Source: Brevundimonas sp. G8 (GTDB lineage: Bacteria > Pseudomonadota > Alphaproteobacteria > Caulobacterales > Caulobacteraceae). From it: a stretch of 64,000 nucleotides of DNA. The notes under the pieces are model-generated. The model had not been told where the DNA came from and ran no database searches. It saw only the letters and a list, made by a program, of their open reading frames with translations. Shown piece by piece: positions 1 through 10,594 of this stretch. The stretch lies in assembly GCF_902506205.1 (NCBI RefSeq), contig NZ_LR732816.1, forward strand, positions 2,528,537-2,592,536, read 5' to 3'. Within the stretch, counting starts at the first letter, position 1, and each line of letters starts with the position of its first letter. The translations under genes were made by a program, and so were the position numbers.

Positions 1-1
1 G

Positions 2-1245
<1,244 letters not shown>

Positions 1246-1249
<4 letters not shown>

Positions 1250-1515
1250 GCGAAATCATGGAAACGATTTCTGTCCCTCTGGAAGCCGATGCCGCCGATC
1301 GACTCAAGCGAGCCGCTGCGGAAATCGGCATGCCTTTGGCGGAGTTCATCGCTTCGGCTGCTGAGCAGTTCGTGACCGATATCGAGAACGCGAGCGCTGC
1401 ACTTTCGGCTGATCAAAAGGCGTCCATTGAGCGCGGTCTGCAGGACGCCGCAGCGGGGCGGACATTCAGCCACGATGACGTTTTCACCGAGCTTAAAGCT
1501 CGCTTCAAGCGGTGA
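1246..1515 (+). CDS. ParD-like antitoxin of a toxin-antitoxin pair inside the suf operon
   Basis: A small protein (89 aa from TTG 1246, 85 aa from ATG 1258). Its N-terminus ([20 protein letters not shown]) resembles a ribbon-helix-helix DNA-binding domain, and its C-terminal half is charged and probably flexible. This layout fits ParD-type antitoxins that bind and neutralise a ParE-type toxin and repress their own operon. TTG 1246 is preferred because GGGGAG lies 6 nt upstream and the start overlaps the sufB stop (TTGA). ATG 1258 has a poor ribosome site but is a fair alternative. It overlaps the downstream toxin by 4 nt. Pairing with a ParE-like partner supports the call; the exact family is inferred. 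Confidence 0.75.
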
Positions 1516-1816
1516 GGCAGGTCCGATGGTCGAAAGAAGCGCGCGACGCGCAGCGGGACTGGTTGGATCATCTGGAAGGGATCGATCCGCGTTTGACCGA
1601 TCGCGCATTGGCGGAAAGCGAGGCGTTGTCATCACGCGCCGGTGCAGGCCCGTTTCGCTTTCGACCGTCGCGATGGCGCGGTCTGCGCGAAGCAAGCCTC
1701 GTCCGATGGCGCAAGATCATCGTGTTTCAAGTGCTCGGTGACGAAGTGATTATCATCTCATTCTACGACGCCCGCCAGGATTTGGCCGGCGTCCAACCTG
1801 TTCCCGAGTCCAACTG

Positions 1817-1817
<1 letters not shown>
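1512..1817 (+). CDS. RelE/ParE-superfamily toxin
   Basis: A 101-aa basic protein with ParE/RelE features: an N-terminal helix pair (VRWSKEARDAQRDWLDHLEG), a central basic strand region (RPSRWRGLREASLVRWRK) and a C-terminal strand ending ISFYDARQDL, the usual position of the family's terminal R-x-D-L motif. ParE members poison gyrase and RelE members cut mRNA on ribosomes; which applies cannot be read from sequence. The GTG start overlaps the antitoxin stop (GTGA), and its own TGA overlaps the sufC ATG (TGATG). It is therefore locked into the suf transcript by overlapping codons on both sides. Confidence 0.78.
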
Positions 1818-2562
<745 letters not shown>

Positions 2563-2566
<4 letters not shown>

Positions 2567-3585
2567 GCGCGGCTTTCGCCATCGACCTGACCGACGCCGA
2601 AACCTTTCCGTCGCGGCGGACGGAGGCGTGGAAATACAGCGACCTGAAGCGCTGGCTTCGCGAGGCGCCGGAGCCGTCTGGAACGGCCGAGGTCGGGCCG
2701 CCGGGGCCGTTCTATGATCTGGGCGGGGAGGCGATCGTCTTCGCCAACGGGCGCGCCGTGGGGGTGACCGACTTCATCGCCTCGGGCGAGCAGACGCTGC
2801 GGCTGCGCTATATCTCCGACGCAGTCGGGACGGGCCATACGGCCGGGGCGCGGGTCTCGGCGCGGGCGGGCGCCAAGCTGCTGCTGCTGGAGACGCACGA
2901 GGGCGCGGGCTCGGCCTATGTCGCTCACAATACGCTGGAGCTGGACGTGGCGGCCGGGGCCGAGGTGACGCGCGTCGTGCTGGTCGAGGAGCCGGAGGAC
3001 GCCATCTCCATCGCCGAGGCCCATGTGAAGGTCGAGGCGGGCGGCGTCTATCGCCAGACCATCATCACGACCGGCGCCAAGCTGCAGCGGATCGAGACCC
3101 GCATCACGCATTTCGCGCAAGGCGCGCACGTGCAGGCCGATGGCCTGTATCTGCTGAACGGATCGCGCCACACCGACCTGACCAGCGTGGTGCGCCACGT
3201 CGAGCATGACGGCGCGACCAGCCAGTTGATCAAGGGCGTGGCCCGCGACACGGCGCGTGGCGTCTTCCAGGGCAAGATCGTGGTCGAGCGCGGGGCCGAC
3301 GGCACCGATGCGCGGATGGGCCATCACGCCCTGATCGCCAGCGAGCGGGCCGAGATCGACGCCAAGCCGGAACTGATCATCTATGCCGACGACGTGCAGT
3401 GCGCGCACGGCAATACGGTGGGGACGCTGGACGAGAGCGCCCTGTTCTACATGCAGCAGCGCGGTATTCCGGCCGACGAGGCCCGCGCCCTGCTGACCCA
3501 GGCCTTCCTGATCGAGGTCATCGACCGGATCGAGCACGAGGGCGCGAGAGAGGTGGCGCGGGAATGGCTGACGGCGCGGTTGTGA
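2563..3585 (+). CDS. sufD: Fe-S assembly scaffold SufD
   Basis: SufD is the SufB paralogue that pairs with it in the SufBC2D scaffold and helps iron entry. The 340-aa protein has a variable N-terminus (TEAWKYSDLKRWLREAPEP) and the conserved C-terminal beta-helix: CAHGNTVG followed by LDESALFYMQQRGIPADEAR. It is slightly shorter than the roughly 420-aa E. coli protein, as is common in alphaproteobacteria. The ATG overlaps the sufC stop, and sufS begins within its last codons. Confidence 0.93.
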
Positions 3586-4802
3586 GCAAGTTCGATCCCT
3601 ATGCCGTGCGGGCGCAGTTCCCGATCCTGTCGCGACAGGTGAACGGCAAGCCGCTGGTCTATCTGGACAATGCGGCCTCGGCCCAGAAGCCGCGTGCGGT
3701 GATCGACGCCCTGGTCGCGACGATGGAGGGCGGTTACGCCAACGTCCACCGCGGCCTGCACACCCTGTCGAACGAAGCGACCGAGGCCTTCGAGAAGGCG
3801 CGCGAGATCGTCGCCCGCTTCCTGAACGCCGAAAGCCCCGAGCAGGTCGTCTGGACCAAGGGCGGGACCGAGGCGATCAATCTGGTGGCCAACGGGCTGG
3901 GGCTGAGCATCGAGCCGGGCGACGAGATCATCGTCTCGGAGATGGAGCACCATTCCAACATCGTGCCCTGGCATCTGCTGCGCGAGCGGCGCGGGGCGGT
4001 GATCAAGTGGATCCCGGTGCTTGACGACGGGTCGCTGGACATGGCTGCCTATGCCGACCTGCTGGGGCCCAAGACGCGGATGGTCGCGGTCACCCATATG
4101 TCGAACGTGCTGGGGACCATCAATCCGGTCGCCGAGATCACGCGACTGGCGCATGCGGCCGGCGCTCAAGTGCTGATCGACGGGTGCCAGGGGGCGGTCC
4201 ATGCGACGCCGGATGTGCAGGCCATCGGTTGCGACTTCTATGTCTTGACCGGCCACAAGCTGTTTGCGCCCACCGGCATCGGCACCCTGTACGGCAAGGC
4301 CGAGGCGCTGGAGGCGCTGCCGCCCTATCAGGGCGGGGGCGAGATGATCGAGACGGTCGAGCGGGACCGCGTGACCTACGCCAAGCCGCCGCACCGGTTC
4401 GAGGCGGGCACGCCGCCGATCCTCGAGGCCATCGGCCTGGGCGTGGCGCTGGAATGGCTGGCGCAATACGACCGCGCGGCGGTGCAGGCGCACGAGCACG
4501 CCCTGTATCAACGGGCCGTGGATCGGTTGGACGGCGAGGGCTGGTTGCGGATCCTGGGCCAGGCCGAGGGTAAGGGCGCGATCCTGACCTTCGCCGTCGA
4601 GGGTGCCCATGCTCATGACGTGGCCCAGATCATGGACCGATACGGCGTCGCCGTGCGGGCCGGGCTGCATTGCGCCGAGCCGCTGGCGAAAAGAATGGGG
4701 GTGACGTCGAGCACCCGCGCATCCTTCGCCCTATATAACACCGTGGAGGATGCCGACGCCTTCGTGGATGCGCTGATCAAGGCGCGGAACTTCTTCGTGT
4801 AA
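3564..4802 (+). CDS. sufS: Cysteine desulfurase SufS
   Basis: A group II PLP-dependent cysteine desulfurase (412 aa) that converts cysteine to alanine and hands persulfide sulfur to the Suf scaffold. The PLP lysine is K232 in LTGHKLFAPTGIG, and the catalytic cysteine is C370 in RAGLHCAEPLAKR, matching the E. coli K226/C364 spacing. ATG 3564 is chosen because GAGAGAGG precedes it; this gives a 22-nt overlap with sufD. A GTG at 3582 (GTGA overlap) is the alternative. No SufE-like gene is visible in the window. Confidence 0.95.
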   Translation: MADGAVVSKFDPYAVRAQFPILSRQVNGKPLVYLDNAASAQKPRAVIDALVATMEGGYANVHRGLHTLSNEATEAFEKAREIVARFLNAESPEQVVWTKGGTEAINLVANGLGLSIEPGDEIIVSEMEHHSNIVPWHLLRERRGAVIKWIPVLDDGSLDMAAYADLLGPKTRMVAVTHMSNVLGTINPVAEITRLAHAAGAQVLIDGCQGAVHATPDVQAIGCDFYVLTGHKLFAPTGIGTLYGKAEALEALPPYQGGGEMIETVERDRVTYAKPPHRFEAGTPPILEAIGLGVALEWLAQYDRAAVQAHEHALYQRAVDRLDGEGWLRILGQAEGKGAILTFAVEGAHAHDVAQIMDRYGVAVRAGLHCAEPLAKRMGVTSSTRASFALYNTVEDADAFVDALIKARNFFV

Positions 4803-4806
4803 GCTG

Positions 4807-5196
4807 ATGACAGATCAACCTATTCAAGACAGCGACGCCTTCAAGGACGCCTGGGACGAACCCCAGAAGAGCGCCCTGTCGCAAGCCGAGCTGGATACGC
4901 TGACCGATCAGCTGATCGAGGCGTTGAAGTCGGTCTATGACCCCGAAATCCCAGTCGACATCTATGAGCTGGGCCTGATCTATCGCGTGGACGTCAATGA
5001 CGACCGCGACGTGGTCGTGGACATGACCCTGACGGCGCCGGGCTGTCCGGTCGCCGGCGAGATGCCGGGGTGGGTCGAGACGGCGGTGGAAAAGGTCGAG
5101 GGCGTGCGCAGCGCCAAGGCCAATCTGGTGTTCGACCCGCCGTGGGACAGTTCCAAAATGAGCGACGAGGCCAAGCTGGCCCTGAATATGTTCTGA
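4807..5196 (+). CDS. sufT: SufT-type Fe-S maturation protein (DUF59/MIP18)
   Basis: A 129-aa MIP18/DUF59 domain protein. SufT proteins help mature Fe-S proteins and are often encoded at the end of suf operons. The domain signature YDPEIPVDIYELGLIYRV is followed by TAPGCPVAGEMPG, which holds the conserved reactive cysteine, and the C-terminus ends in FDPPW. It starts 4 nt after sufS, in the same operon. The last codons are part of a 13-bp direct duplication shared with the start of the next gene. Confidence 0.92.
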   Translation: MTDQPIQDSDAFKDAWDEPQKSALSQAELDTLTDQLIEALKSVYDPEIPVDIYELGLIYRVDVNDDRDVVVDMTLTAPGCPVAGEMPGWVETAVEKVEGVRSAKANLVFDPPWDSSKMSDEAKLALNMF

Positions 5197-5209
5197 TGGA
5201 TATGTTCTG

Positions 5210-5599
5210 ATGACCGAACTTCAAACCACATCCCGTCCGCGCCGCCCGCGCCCCAAGGCCGTCACGCTGACCGACGCTGCCGCCGAGCGCGTGCGCGAGA
5301 TTTTGGACAATGCCGAGAACGATCACATCGGTCTGAAGATCGGGATCAAGAATGGCGGCTGTGCGGGGCAGGAATACACCTTCGCCTATGCCGACGAGGT
5401 CGGACCGCTGGACGAGGTGGTCGAGGATAAGGGCGTCACCATCCTGATCGAGCCCAAGGCCGTGCTGTTCCTGATCGGCACCGAGATCGGCTACGAGACG
5501 ACGCGTCTGGCGTCCAAGTTCGTGTTCAACAATCCGAACCAGACCGACGCCTGCGGTTGCGGCGAGAGCGTCACCATCGTGCCGGTCGCCGCCGTCTGA
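5210..5599 (+). CDS. sufA: A-type Fe-S carrier SufA/IscA-like
   Basis: A 129-aa HesB/IscA-family carrier that receives clusters from the SufBCD scaffold and passes them to apoproteins. The three cluster-binding cysteines are present: C51 in NGGCAGQEY, and C115 and C117 in ACGCGES near the C-terminus. About 15 basic or proline-rich residues precede the domain. ATG 5210 lies inside the second copy of a 13-bp duplication. It is probably the last core gene of the suf operon, with the TfoX-like gene one base downstream. Confidence 0.93.
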   Translation: MTELQTTSRPRRPRPKAVTLTDAAAERVREILDNAENDHIGLKIGIKNGGCAGQEYTFAYADEVGPLDEVVEDKGVTILIEPKAVLFLIGTEIGYETTRLASKFVFNNPNQTDACGCGESVTIVPVAAV

Positions 5600-5600
5600 G

Positions 5601-5960
5601 ATGGCTTACGACGCCGACTTTGGCGAATGGGCGCGCGAGCATTTCCATGCGCTCGGCCGGCTGGAGATCAAGCGGATGTTCGGCGGGGCGGGGGTCTATG
5701 CCGCCGGCGTCATGTTCGCCCTGCTGGATGACGGCGTGGTCTGGTTGAAAGGCGACGAAGCGTTGGGCGAGGCGTTCGTGGAGGCCGGTTCGCGTCAGTT
5801 CACCTATCCGACCAAGGACGGGCGGACGATGAGCATGGGCTATTGGACCCTGCCGGAGACGGCGCTGGACGACCCCGACGAGGCGGTCGCCTGGGCGCGG
5901 CGGTCGCTGGACGTGGCGGTGAAGAAGGCGTCTGGAAAGAAGCCCAAGTCCGCTACTTAG
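5601..5960 (+). CDS. TfoX N-terminal domain protein
   Basis: A 119-aa protein matching the TfoX N-terminal domain (RMFGGAGVYAAGVMFALLDDG, then LKGDEALGEAFVEAG and a YPTKDGRTMSMGYWTLPE segment). In gammaproteobacteria TfoX regulates competence, but single-domain forms like this are of unknown role. It follows sufA after one base, so it may ride on the suf transcript. Its last 8 bases overlap the end of the convergent acyltransferase gene. Confidence 0.82.
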   Translation: MAYDADFGEWAREHFHALGRLEIKRMFGGAGVYAAGVMFALLDDGVVWLKGDEALGEAFVEAGSRQFTYPTKDGRTMSMGYWTLPETALDDPDEAVAWARRSLDVAVKKASGKKPKSAT

Positions 5961-6705
5961 TCGGCGCTTCCACCAGCACGGCCGGCGTGACCGGCAGACC
6001 CGTCGCTTGGGCGACCAGTTCGGCGGTTCGCGTTTCAATGACAGCCTCCAGGCGAGCCAGGAACTCGTCCTTGGGCAGGCCGACGGGGATGGGGGCGAGG
6101 AACTCCAGCGTCGCCGTGCCGGGGTGTTTTTCGTATTTTTCCTCGGGCCAGAAGACGCCGAGGTTGGTGGCGAGCGGCACGACAGGCACGTCGAAGTCGC
6201 GGTACATGTGCCAGACGCCGGACCGATATTTGAACTTCTGGCCGACCGGCGCCAAATGGCCCTCGGGATAGATCAGGATCTTGCGGTTCTCGGCGCGGGC
6301 CTCGGCGGCCCGCATGGCCAGGGCCTTGCGGGCTTCATGGCCACCGCAACTGTTGACGACGATGGCGCCCAGCTTCTTCAGCACCCCGCTCAGCAGGGGG
6401 AACTTCTCCAGATGGTCGCCAGTGACGAAGGCGATGTCGTCGAACTGGTCATAGGTGGCGAAGCCGTCGCCCCAGCTCTGGTGCTTCGAGGCGATGATGA
6501 AGGCGCCCTCGGGCAACCGGTCCTTGCCGCGCACATCCAGCCGGATGCCGGCGAAGATCGCCATGGCCTGGACCATTCGCTTCACATAGCGGCGGATGAC
6601 CCAGCTGGCAGGGCCACGGCCGGGCGCGAGCGCCGCAAAGGCGGCCGTCAGCCCGTAGCCGATCGACAGGATCCAGTAGGCGATATTGAAGGCGAAACTG
6701 CGCAT
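5953..6705 (-). CDS. 1-acyl-glycerol-3-phosphate acyltransferase family (PlsC-like)
   Basis: A 250-aa membrane-associated acyltransferase that probably places the second acyl chain on lysophosphatidic acid during phospholipid synthesis. It has an N-terminal hydrophobic segment (about residues 5-27), the catalytic HX4D motif (H75 to D80 in SKHQSWGD) and the substrate-binding IYPEG motif in the middle. Length is typical for PlsC. It is one of a run of minus-strand genes starting 39 nt after the diguanylate cyclase. Whether it is the main PlsC or an accessory enzyme cannot be told. Confidence 0.88.
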   Translation of the reverse strand: MRSFAFNIAYWILSIGYGLTAAFAALAPGRGPASWVIRRYVKRMVQAMAIFAGIRLDVRGKDRLPEGAFIIASKHQSWGDGFATYDQFDDIAFVTGDHLEKFPLLSGVLKKLGAIVVNSCGGHEARKALAMRAAEARAENRKILIYPEGHLAPVGQKFKYRSGVWHMYRDFDVPVVPLATNLGVFWPEEKYEKHPGTATLEFLAPIPVGLPKDEFLARLEAVIETRTAELVAQATGLPVTPAVLVEAPTK

Positions 6706-6744
6706 GGGGCGACTATGGCAGAAAGCTTGGCCTTGTCAGGCCGC

Positions 6745-7794
6745 TTACGCCGCTTTTTCCAGCGTGGTCGCGGCGGTGACGCAGTTTCGACCGGCGCGCT
6801 TGGATTCGTAGAGAGCGGCGTCGGCGCGTTCCAGCAGGCTGGCGGCGGTTTCACCCTTCTGCCGCTGGGCGAAGCCGGCGGATATGGTCACCGAGCCCAG
6901 GTCATCGTTGGTCGAGCGACGGCGCAGGGCGCGCGAGGCCACGTCGGTGCGGATGCTTTCCAGCGCCGCCATGACCACGCCCGCGCCTTCGCCGGGGAAG
7001 ATGATCGCGAACTCCTCGCCGCCGAACCGGGCGGCGAAGCGGGTCTTGCCGCAGATGTTGGACAGGACGGTGGAGACATAGCGCAGCACCTGATCACCAG
7101 TCTGGTGGCCCCAGGTGTCGTTGAACCGCTTGAAATGGTCGATGTCGAGGATGGCCAGGCTGAGCGGCGATCCGTCGTCCTCGGCGCAGGCGGCCTCCAG
7201 CCGTTCGTCGAAGGCCTTGCGGTTGGCCAGGTTGGTCAGGGCGTCCGTCATGGCGTCGCGGCGCACCTGTTCAAGGTTCTCGCGCAGGCGGATGACTTCT
7301 TTGTTGGATTTCTCCAGGCGTTTTTCCAGGATCGCGGTCTCGCGGCGCACGCGGTTGGTCGCGGTCGACAGGCCGCCGACCAGATCCTTCAGCGAGGACG
7401 GATCCTCGACAGTTTCCATGGAGTGGGAGGCGTCGGCGAGGGTGTGGCCATAGTCGGCTTGGGTCTTGTGGGCCATTGCGATGGCGCTGGCGACGCTGGC
7501 CAGTTCGCGGTCGAGCACGGCGCCGACATCGCGGATCTGATCCGGCAGACGCCCGCGCGGCAGGAATTCGGCGGCCAGCATTTCCGACGTCTTGTCGGTG
7601 ATGACCGTGGACTGGGCGAGAAGGCGTCGGATTTCCTGGGCCAGGGCGCCATCAGGATCGCTGAGATAGTGCAGCCAGAGTTCGAAGTTCAGCGGCGTCG
7701 GCCAGACACCTGCCTTTTCCATTTCGGCGATGACGTTGCGCGCCAAGGCATAGGCTTGTGGACCCCGGAGCGACGTCTCGACCTGTTTGGACAT
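6745..7794 (-). CDS. Soluble diguanylate cyclase (GGDEF)
   Basis: A 349-aa cytosolic protein without membrane segments. The N-terminal half (about 1-145) is helical, residues 145-180 look like a coiled coil, and a GGDEF domain follows. The active-site motif is GGEEF at 258-262, a functional variant, so it should make cyclic-di-GMP from GTP. The I-site RxxD expected five residues upstream is absent (RFAA there), so product inhibition through that site is not expected. The architecture recalls Caulobacter DgcB, but that link is only a suggestion. Confidence 0.9.
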   Translation of the reverse strand: MSKQVETSLRGPQAYALARNVIAEMEKAGVWPTPLNFELWLHYLSDPDGALAQEIRRLLAQSTVITDKTSEMLAAEFLPRGRLPDQIRDVGAVLDRELASVASAIAMAHKTQADYGHTLADASHSMETVEDPSSLKDLVGGLSTATNRVRRETAILEKRLEKSNKEVIRLRENLEQVRRDAMTDALTNLANRKAFDERLEAACAEDDGSPLSLAILDIDHFKRFNDTWGHQTGDQVLRYVSTVLSNICGKTRFAARFGGEEFAIIFPGEGAGVVMAALESIRTDVASRALRRRSTNDDLGSVTISAGFAQRQKGETAASLLERADAALYESKRAGRNCVTAATTLEKAA

Positions 7795-7867
7795 TCTTCT
7801 TCCCCTTGGTTCCTGTTCTGGAACCGTATCGGGGCGGACACTAAGGAGTGTTCCGTAATGCAGAGTA

Positions 7868-7894
7868 AACGGCGCGGGATTTCACCGCGCCGTT
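7868..7894 (-). terminator. Hairpin terminator after the RhlE helicase gene
   Basis: A 10-bp perfect stem (AACGGCGCGG / CCGCGCCGTT) with a 7-nt loop lies just past the minus-strand helicase stop at 7905. On the minus strand the stem runs into a short T run. Confidence 0.7.
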
Positions 7895-7904
7895 ATGTAC
7901 GAAT

Positions 7905-9524
7905 TCAGGCGCGGACGACGACTGGACGGCGCAGGAAGGCCGGGATGTCGTCGCCGAAGCCGCGCACGCCCTGACGCTGAGGCTCGTCCTTGGCGGCCTT
8001 GCGGTCGCCGCGACGGTCGGATTGCAGCAGGTGAGGCTCGCGGTCGGCACGATCCGGGCGCTCTGCACGGTCGGGGCGATCCGCACGGTCGGGGCGCGGG
8101 GCGCGGGGCGTCTCGACCGCTTCGACCGTCTCGACGGCTTCGGCCATGACCGGAGCGGGCGCGGCGACTTCGACGGCGGCTTCCGGACGGGCCTTGCGGC
8201 GGCTGCGGCTGCGGGGGGCTTCGGTTTCCTGAGCCTGAGGAGCTTGGGGTGCGGCGGCGACGGCGACGGTCTCGGTCGGCTCGGCGGCAGGTGCACTGCT
8301 GCGCGACCGGCTGCGGCTGCGCTCGCCCGAGCGTTCGCGTCCTCCGGAGCGTTTGTCGTCGCGGGCGGGGCCGTCCTTGATGGCGGCGAAGTCGATGCCG
8401 TCCAGAACCAGCTCCTGCGGGTCCATCTTGATCAGCTTCAGCACCTTATCCAGCGACTTGTCGTCGGCTGGGGTCACGATCATGAAGGCCTGGCCCAGCT
8501 TTCCGGCCCGGCCGGTGCGGCCGATGCGGTGAACGTAGTCGTCGGCGTGGTGCGAGACATCGTAGTTGAAGACGTGGCTGACGTCCGGGATGTCCAGGCC
8601 GCGCGCGGCGACGTCGGAGGCCACCAGGATCTTCAGCGCGCCTGAGCGGAAGTCCGCAAGGGTCTTGGTGCGTTGCGACTGGTCCAGGTCGCCGTGGATC
8701 GGCGCGGCGTCGAAGCCGTGCTGCTTCAGCGACTTGGCGACGATATCGACTTCGGACTTGCGATTACAGAAGACGATGCCGTTGCGCACATCCTCACGGC
8801 CGACCAGGGCACGCAGGGCGGTGCGCTTGGCCTTGGGGTCCGAGGTCGGGATGCGGACGACGTACTGGGTGATGGTGTCGGCGGTCATCGCCGGACGCGA
8901 GGCCTCGATCCGGGTCGGATCCTTGAGGAAGGCGGTCGTCAGGCGGGTGATCTCGGGCGGCATGGTGGCCGAGAAGAACAGGGTCTGGCGACGCGGCGGG
9001 GTCAGTTTGAAGATTTTCTCGATGTCGGGAATGAAGCCCATGTCGAGCATGCGGTCGGCCTCGTCCACGACCATGATCTCGACGCCGTTCAGCATCATCT
9101 TGCCGCGCTCGAACAGGTCCAGCAGGCGGCCCGGCGTGGCGATCAGGACATCGACGCCCTTGTTCAGGGCCGCGACCTGATCGCCCATGGAGACGCCGCC
9201 GATCAGCAGCACCCAGGTCAGTTTGGTGCCCTTGGCGTATTTGGCGAAGCTTTCGGCGACCTGGTCGGCCAGTTCGCGGGTCGGCGCCAGGACGATGGCG
9301 CGCGGCATGCGGGCGCGGGCGCGGCCGGTGGACAGGCGATCGACCAGCGGCAGGGTGAAAGCCGCCGTCTTGCCGGTGCCGGTCTGGGCGATGCCCAGCA
9401 CGTCGCGGCCGGCGAGGGCGACCGGGATCGCCTGTTCCTGAATGGGGGTGGCGGTCGTGTAGCCTGTGTCGGCGACGGCCTGCAGGGTCGTGGGCGAAAG
9501 GCCCAGTTGGGAAAATTCGGTCAT
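7905..9524 (-). CDS. rhlE: DEAD-box RNA helicase, RhlE type, with Arg-rich tail
   Basis: A 539-aa ATP-dependent RNA helicase that acts on structured RNA in ribosome assembly, RNA decay or cold adaptation. Motifs in order: Q motif (TPIQEQAIP, about 26-34), Walker A AQTGTGKT (46-53), PTREL, DEAD (154-157), SAT (185-187) and HRIGRTGR (332-339). From about residue 390 the protein becomes a low-complexity Arg/Ser/Ala/Pro tail with repeated RSRSRS and DRADRPDRA segments, a likely RNA-binding region. The start MTEFSQLGLS is chosen because the helicase fold begins there; the frame stays open 44 codons further upstream. Confidence 0.93.
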   Translation of the reverse strand: MTEFSQLGLSPTTLQAVADTGYTTATPIQEQAIPVALAGRDVLGIAQTGTGKTAAFTLPLVDRLSTGRARARMPRAIVLAPTRELADQVAESFAKYAKGTKLTWVLLIGGVSMGDQVAALNKGVDVLIATPGRLLDLFERGKMMLNGVEIMVVDEADRMLDMGFIPDIEKIFKLTPPRRQTLFFSATMPPEITRLTTAFLKDPTRIEASRPAMTADTITQYVVRIPTSDPKAKRTALRALVGREDVRNGIVFCNRKSEVDIVAKSLKQHGFDAAPIHGDLDQSQRTKTLADFRSGALKILVASDVAARGLDIPDVSHVFNYDVSHHADDYVHRIGRTGRAGKLGQAFMIVTPADDKSLDKVLKLIKMDPQELVLDGIDFAAIKDGPARDDKRSGGRERSGERSRSRSRSSAPAAEPTETVAVAAAPQAPQAQETEAPRSRSRRKARPEAAVEVAAPAPVMAEAVETVEAVETPRAPRPDRADRPDRAERPDRADREPHLLQSDRRGDRKAAKDEPQRQGVRGFGDDIPAFLRRPVVVRA

Positions 9525-9722
9525 GAATCCTTGGGAGAGAAAGCGTCTGCGTGCATAGCAGCGACGGAACCGCCCCTCTTTGGGCGAGCGGGCGGCGCGG
9601 ATCGCAGACCTGTCCCGAGGCTGGGGGGCATATAGAAGTCCCTGCGAAAAAGTCAACTATTCCCGGTTTTCGGTGATCCGACGCTCAGCGGAATAAATTC
9701 CCATGGCCAAGGTTCGAAGCGC

Positions 9723-9771
9723 TTGACTCCTGGGGCGTAGGAGGCGGCATATGTGTGAACAAAGGGAGAAC
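9723..9771 (+). promoter_or_regulatory. SOS promoter with LexA box for imuA-imuB-dnaE2
   Basis: A GAAC-N7-GAAC element at 9757-9771 is the reverse complement of the alphaproteobacterial LexA box GTTC-N7-GTTC. It sits just downstream of a possible promoter (TTGACT 9723-9728 and CATATG 9748-9753, a long 19-bp spacer). The box overlaps the ribosome-binding GGGAG (9764-9768), so bound LexA would cover the transcription start area. Fit and location make the LexA call strong; the -35/-10 call is weaker. Confidence 0.85.
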
Positions 9772-9775
9772 AAAT

Positions 9776-10594
9776 GTGCGGCTCGACCGCGACATAGAAG
9801 CCTTGCGCGAGCGCCTGAAAGCGATGGAGACGGACGGTTGTTCGACCGACGGCGCTCGCTTCGACCTGGGGCACGCGCAAGCGGATCGGCATCTGGGTGG
9901 GCTGGCGACCCATGCCTTGCATGAAATCTATGCCGCGACGACGCCGGATGCGACGGCGGCCCTGGGGTTCGCCCTGGGGCTGGTTCAGCGAGCGGCGGGC
10001 GATCGGCCTGTGGTGTGGGGCGTCCAGGCCATGGCGGGTCTGGAGGCCGGCCAGATTCATGGACCGGGCCTGCGCGAGATGGGGCTGGATCCCGGCCAGG
10101 TGGTGCTGGTGCGGGTCAAGGAGACGAAGGATCTTCTGGCGGCGGGCGAGGAGGCCTTGGCGTGCGGCGCGGTGGGGGCGGTGCTGCTGACGGCCTGGGG
10201 CGAGAGCAAGATGTTGAGCCTGACGGCGACGCGGCGGTTATCGATGGCGGCGGGGCAGGGGCGGGCGACGGCGATCCTGATCCGGCTGGCGGCCCAGCCT
10301 CAGCCCAGCGCGGCCGAGACGCGGTGGCGGGTCAAGACGACGCTGTCGCAGGCGCTGGAGGCCGAGGCGCCGGGTCATCCGACCTATGGGGTCGAACTGT
10401 TGCGGCATCGACTGGGCGCGCAGCCGATGGCCTGGACCCTGGAGTGGGATCGTGAGCGCGGAGTCTTCCAGCAAGGCGGGCAGAATGCCGAACATCAACA
10501 GTTGCAACGACCGGCGCTACCTGGCGGTCTGGTTTCCCCTGCTGCCGACGGATCGGTTGCGGCGCGAGGAGGGGCGCTCCGACGCTTCGGCTGA
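9776..10594 (+). CDS. imuA: ImuA, RecA-like SOS mutagenesis protein
   Basis: First gene of the SOS mutagenesis cassette that lets cells replicate past DNA damage with errors. ImuA (272 aa) is a RecA-related protein lacking a usable Walker A; the fold is recognisable from ALHEIYAATTPDATAALGFA through ILIRLAAQPQPSAAETRWRV. GTG 9776 is preferred because GGGAG lies 7 nt upstream and the LexA box ends just before it. A GTG at 9755 would fall inside the operator. Its 3' end overlaps imuB in another frame by about 110 nt; its last 35 or so residues do not look conserved. Confidence 0.88.
   Translation: MRLDRDIEALRERLKAMETDGCSTDGARFDLGHAQADRHLGGLATHALHEIYAATTPDATAALGFALGLVQRAAGDRPVVWGVQAMAGLEAGQIHGPGLREMGLDPGQVVLVRVKETKDLLAAGEEALACGAVGAVLLTAWGESKMLSLTATRRLSMAAGQGRATAILIRLAAQPQPSAAETRWRVKTTLSQALEAEAPGHPTYGVELLRHRLGAQPMAWTLEWDRERGVFQQGGQNAEHQQLQRPALPGGLVSPAADGSVAARGGALRRFG

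Noticed and set aside
10386..10594. Frameshift between imuA and imuB
   Set aside because: Both proteins have intact starts, cores and ribosome sites; a long gene overlap explains the pattern without an error.
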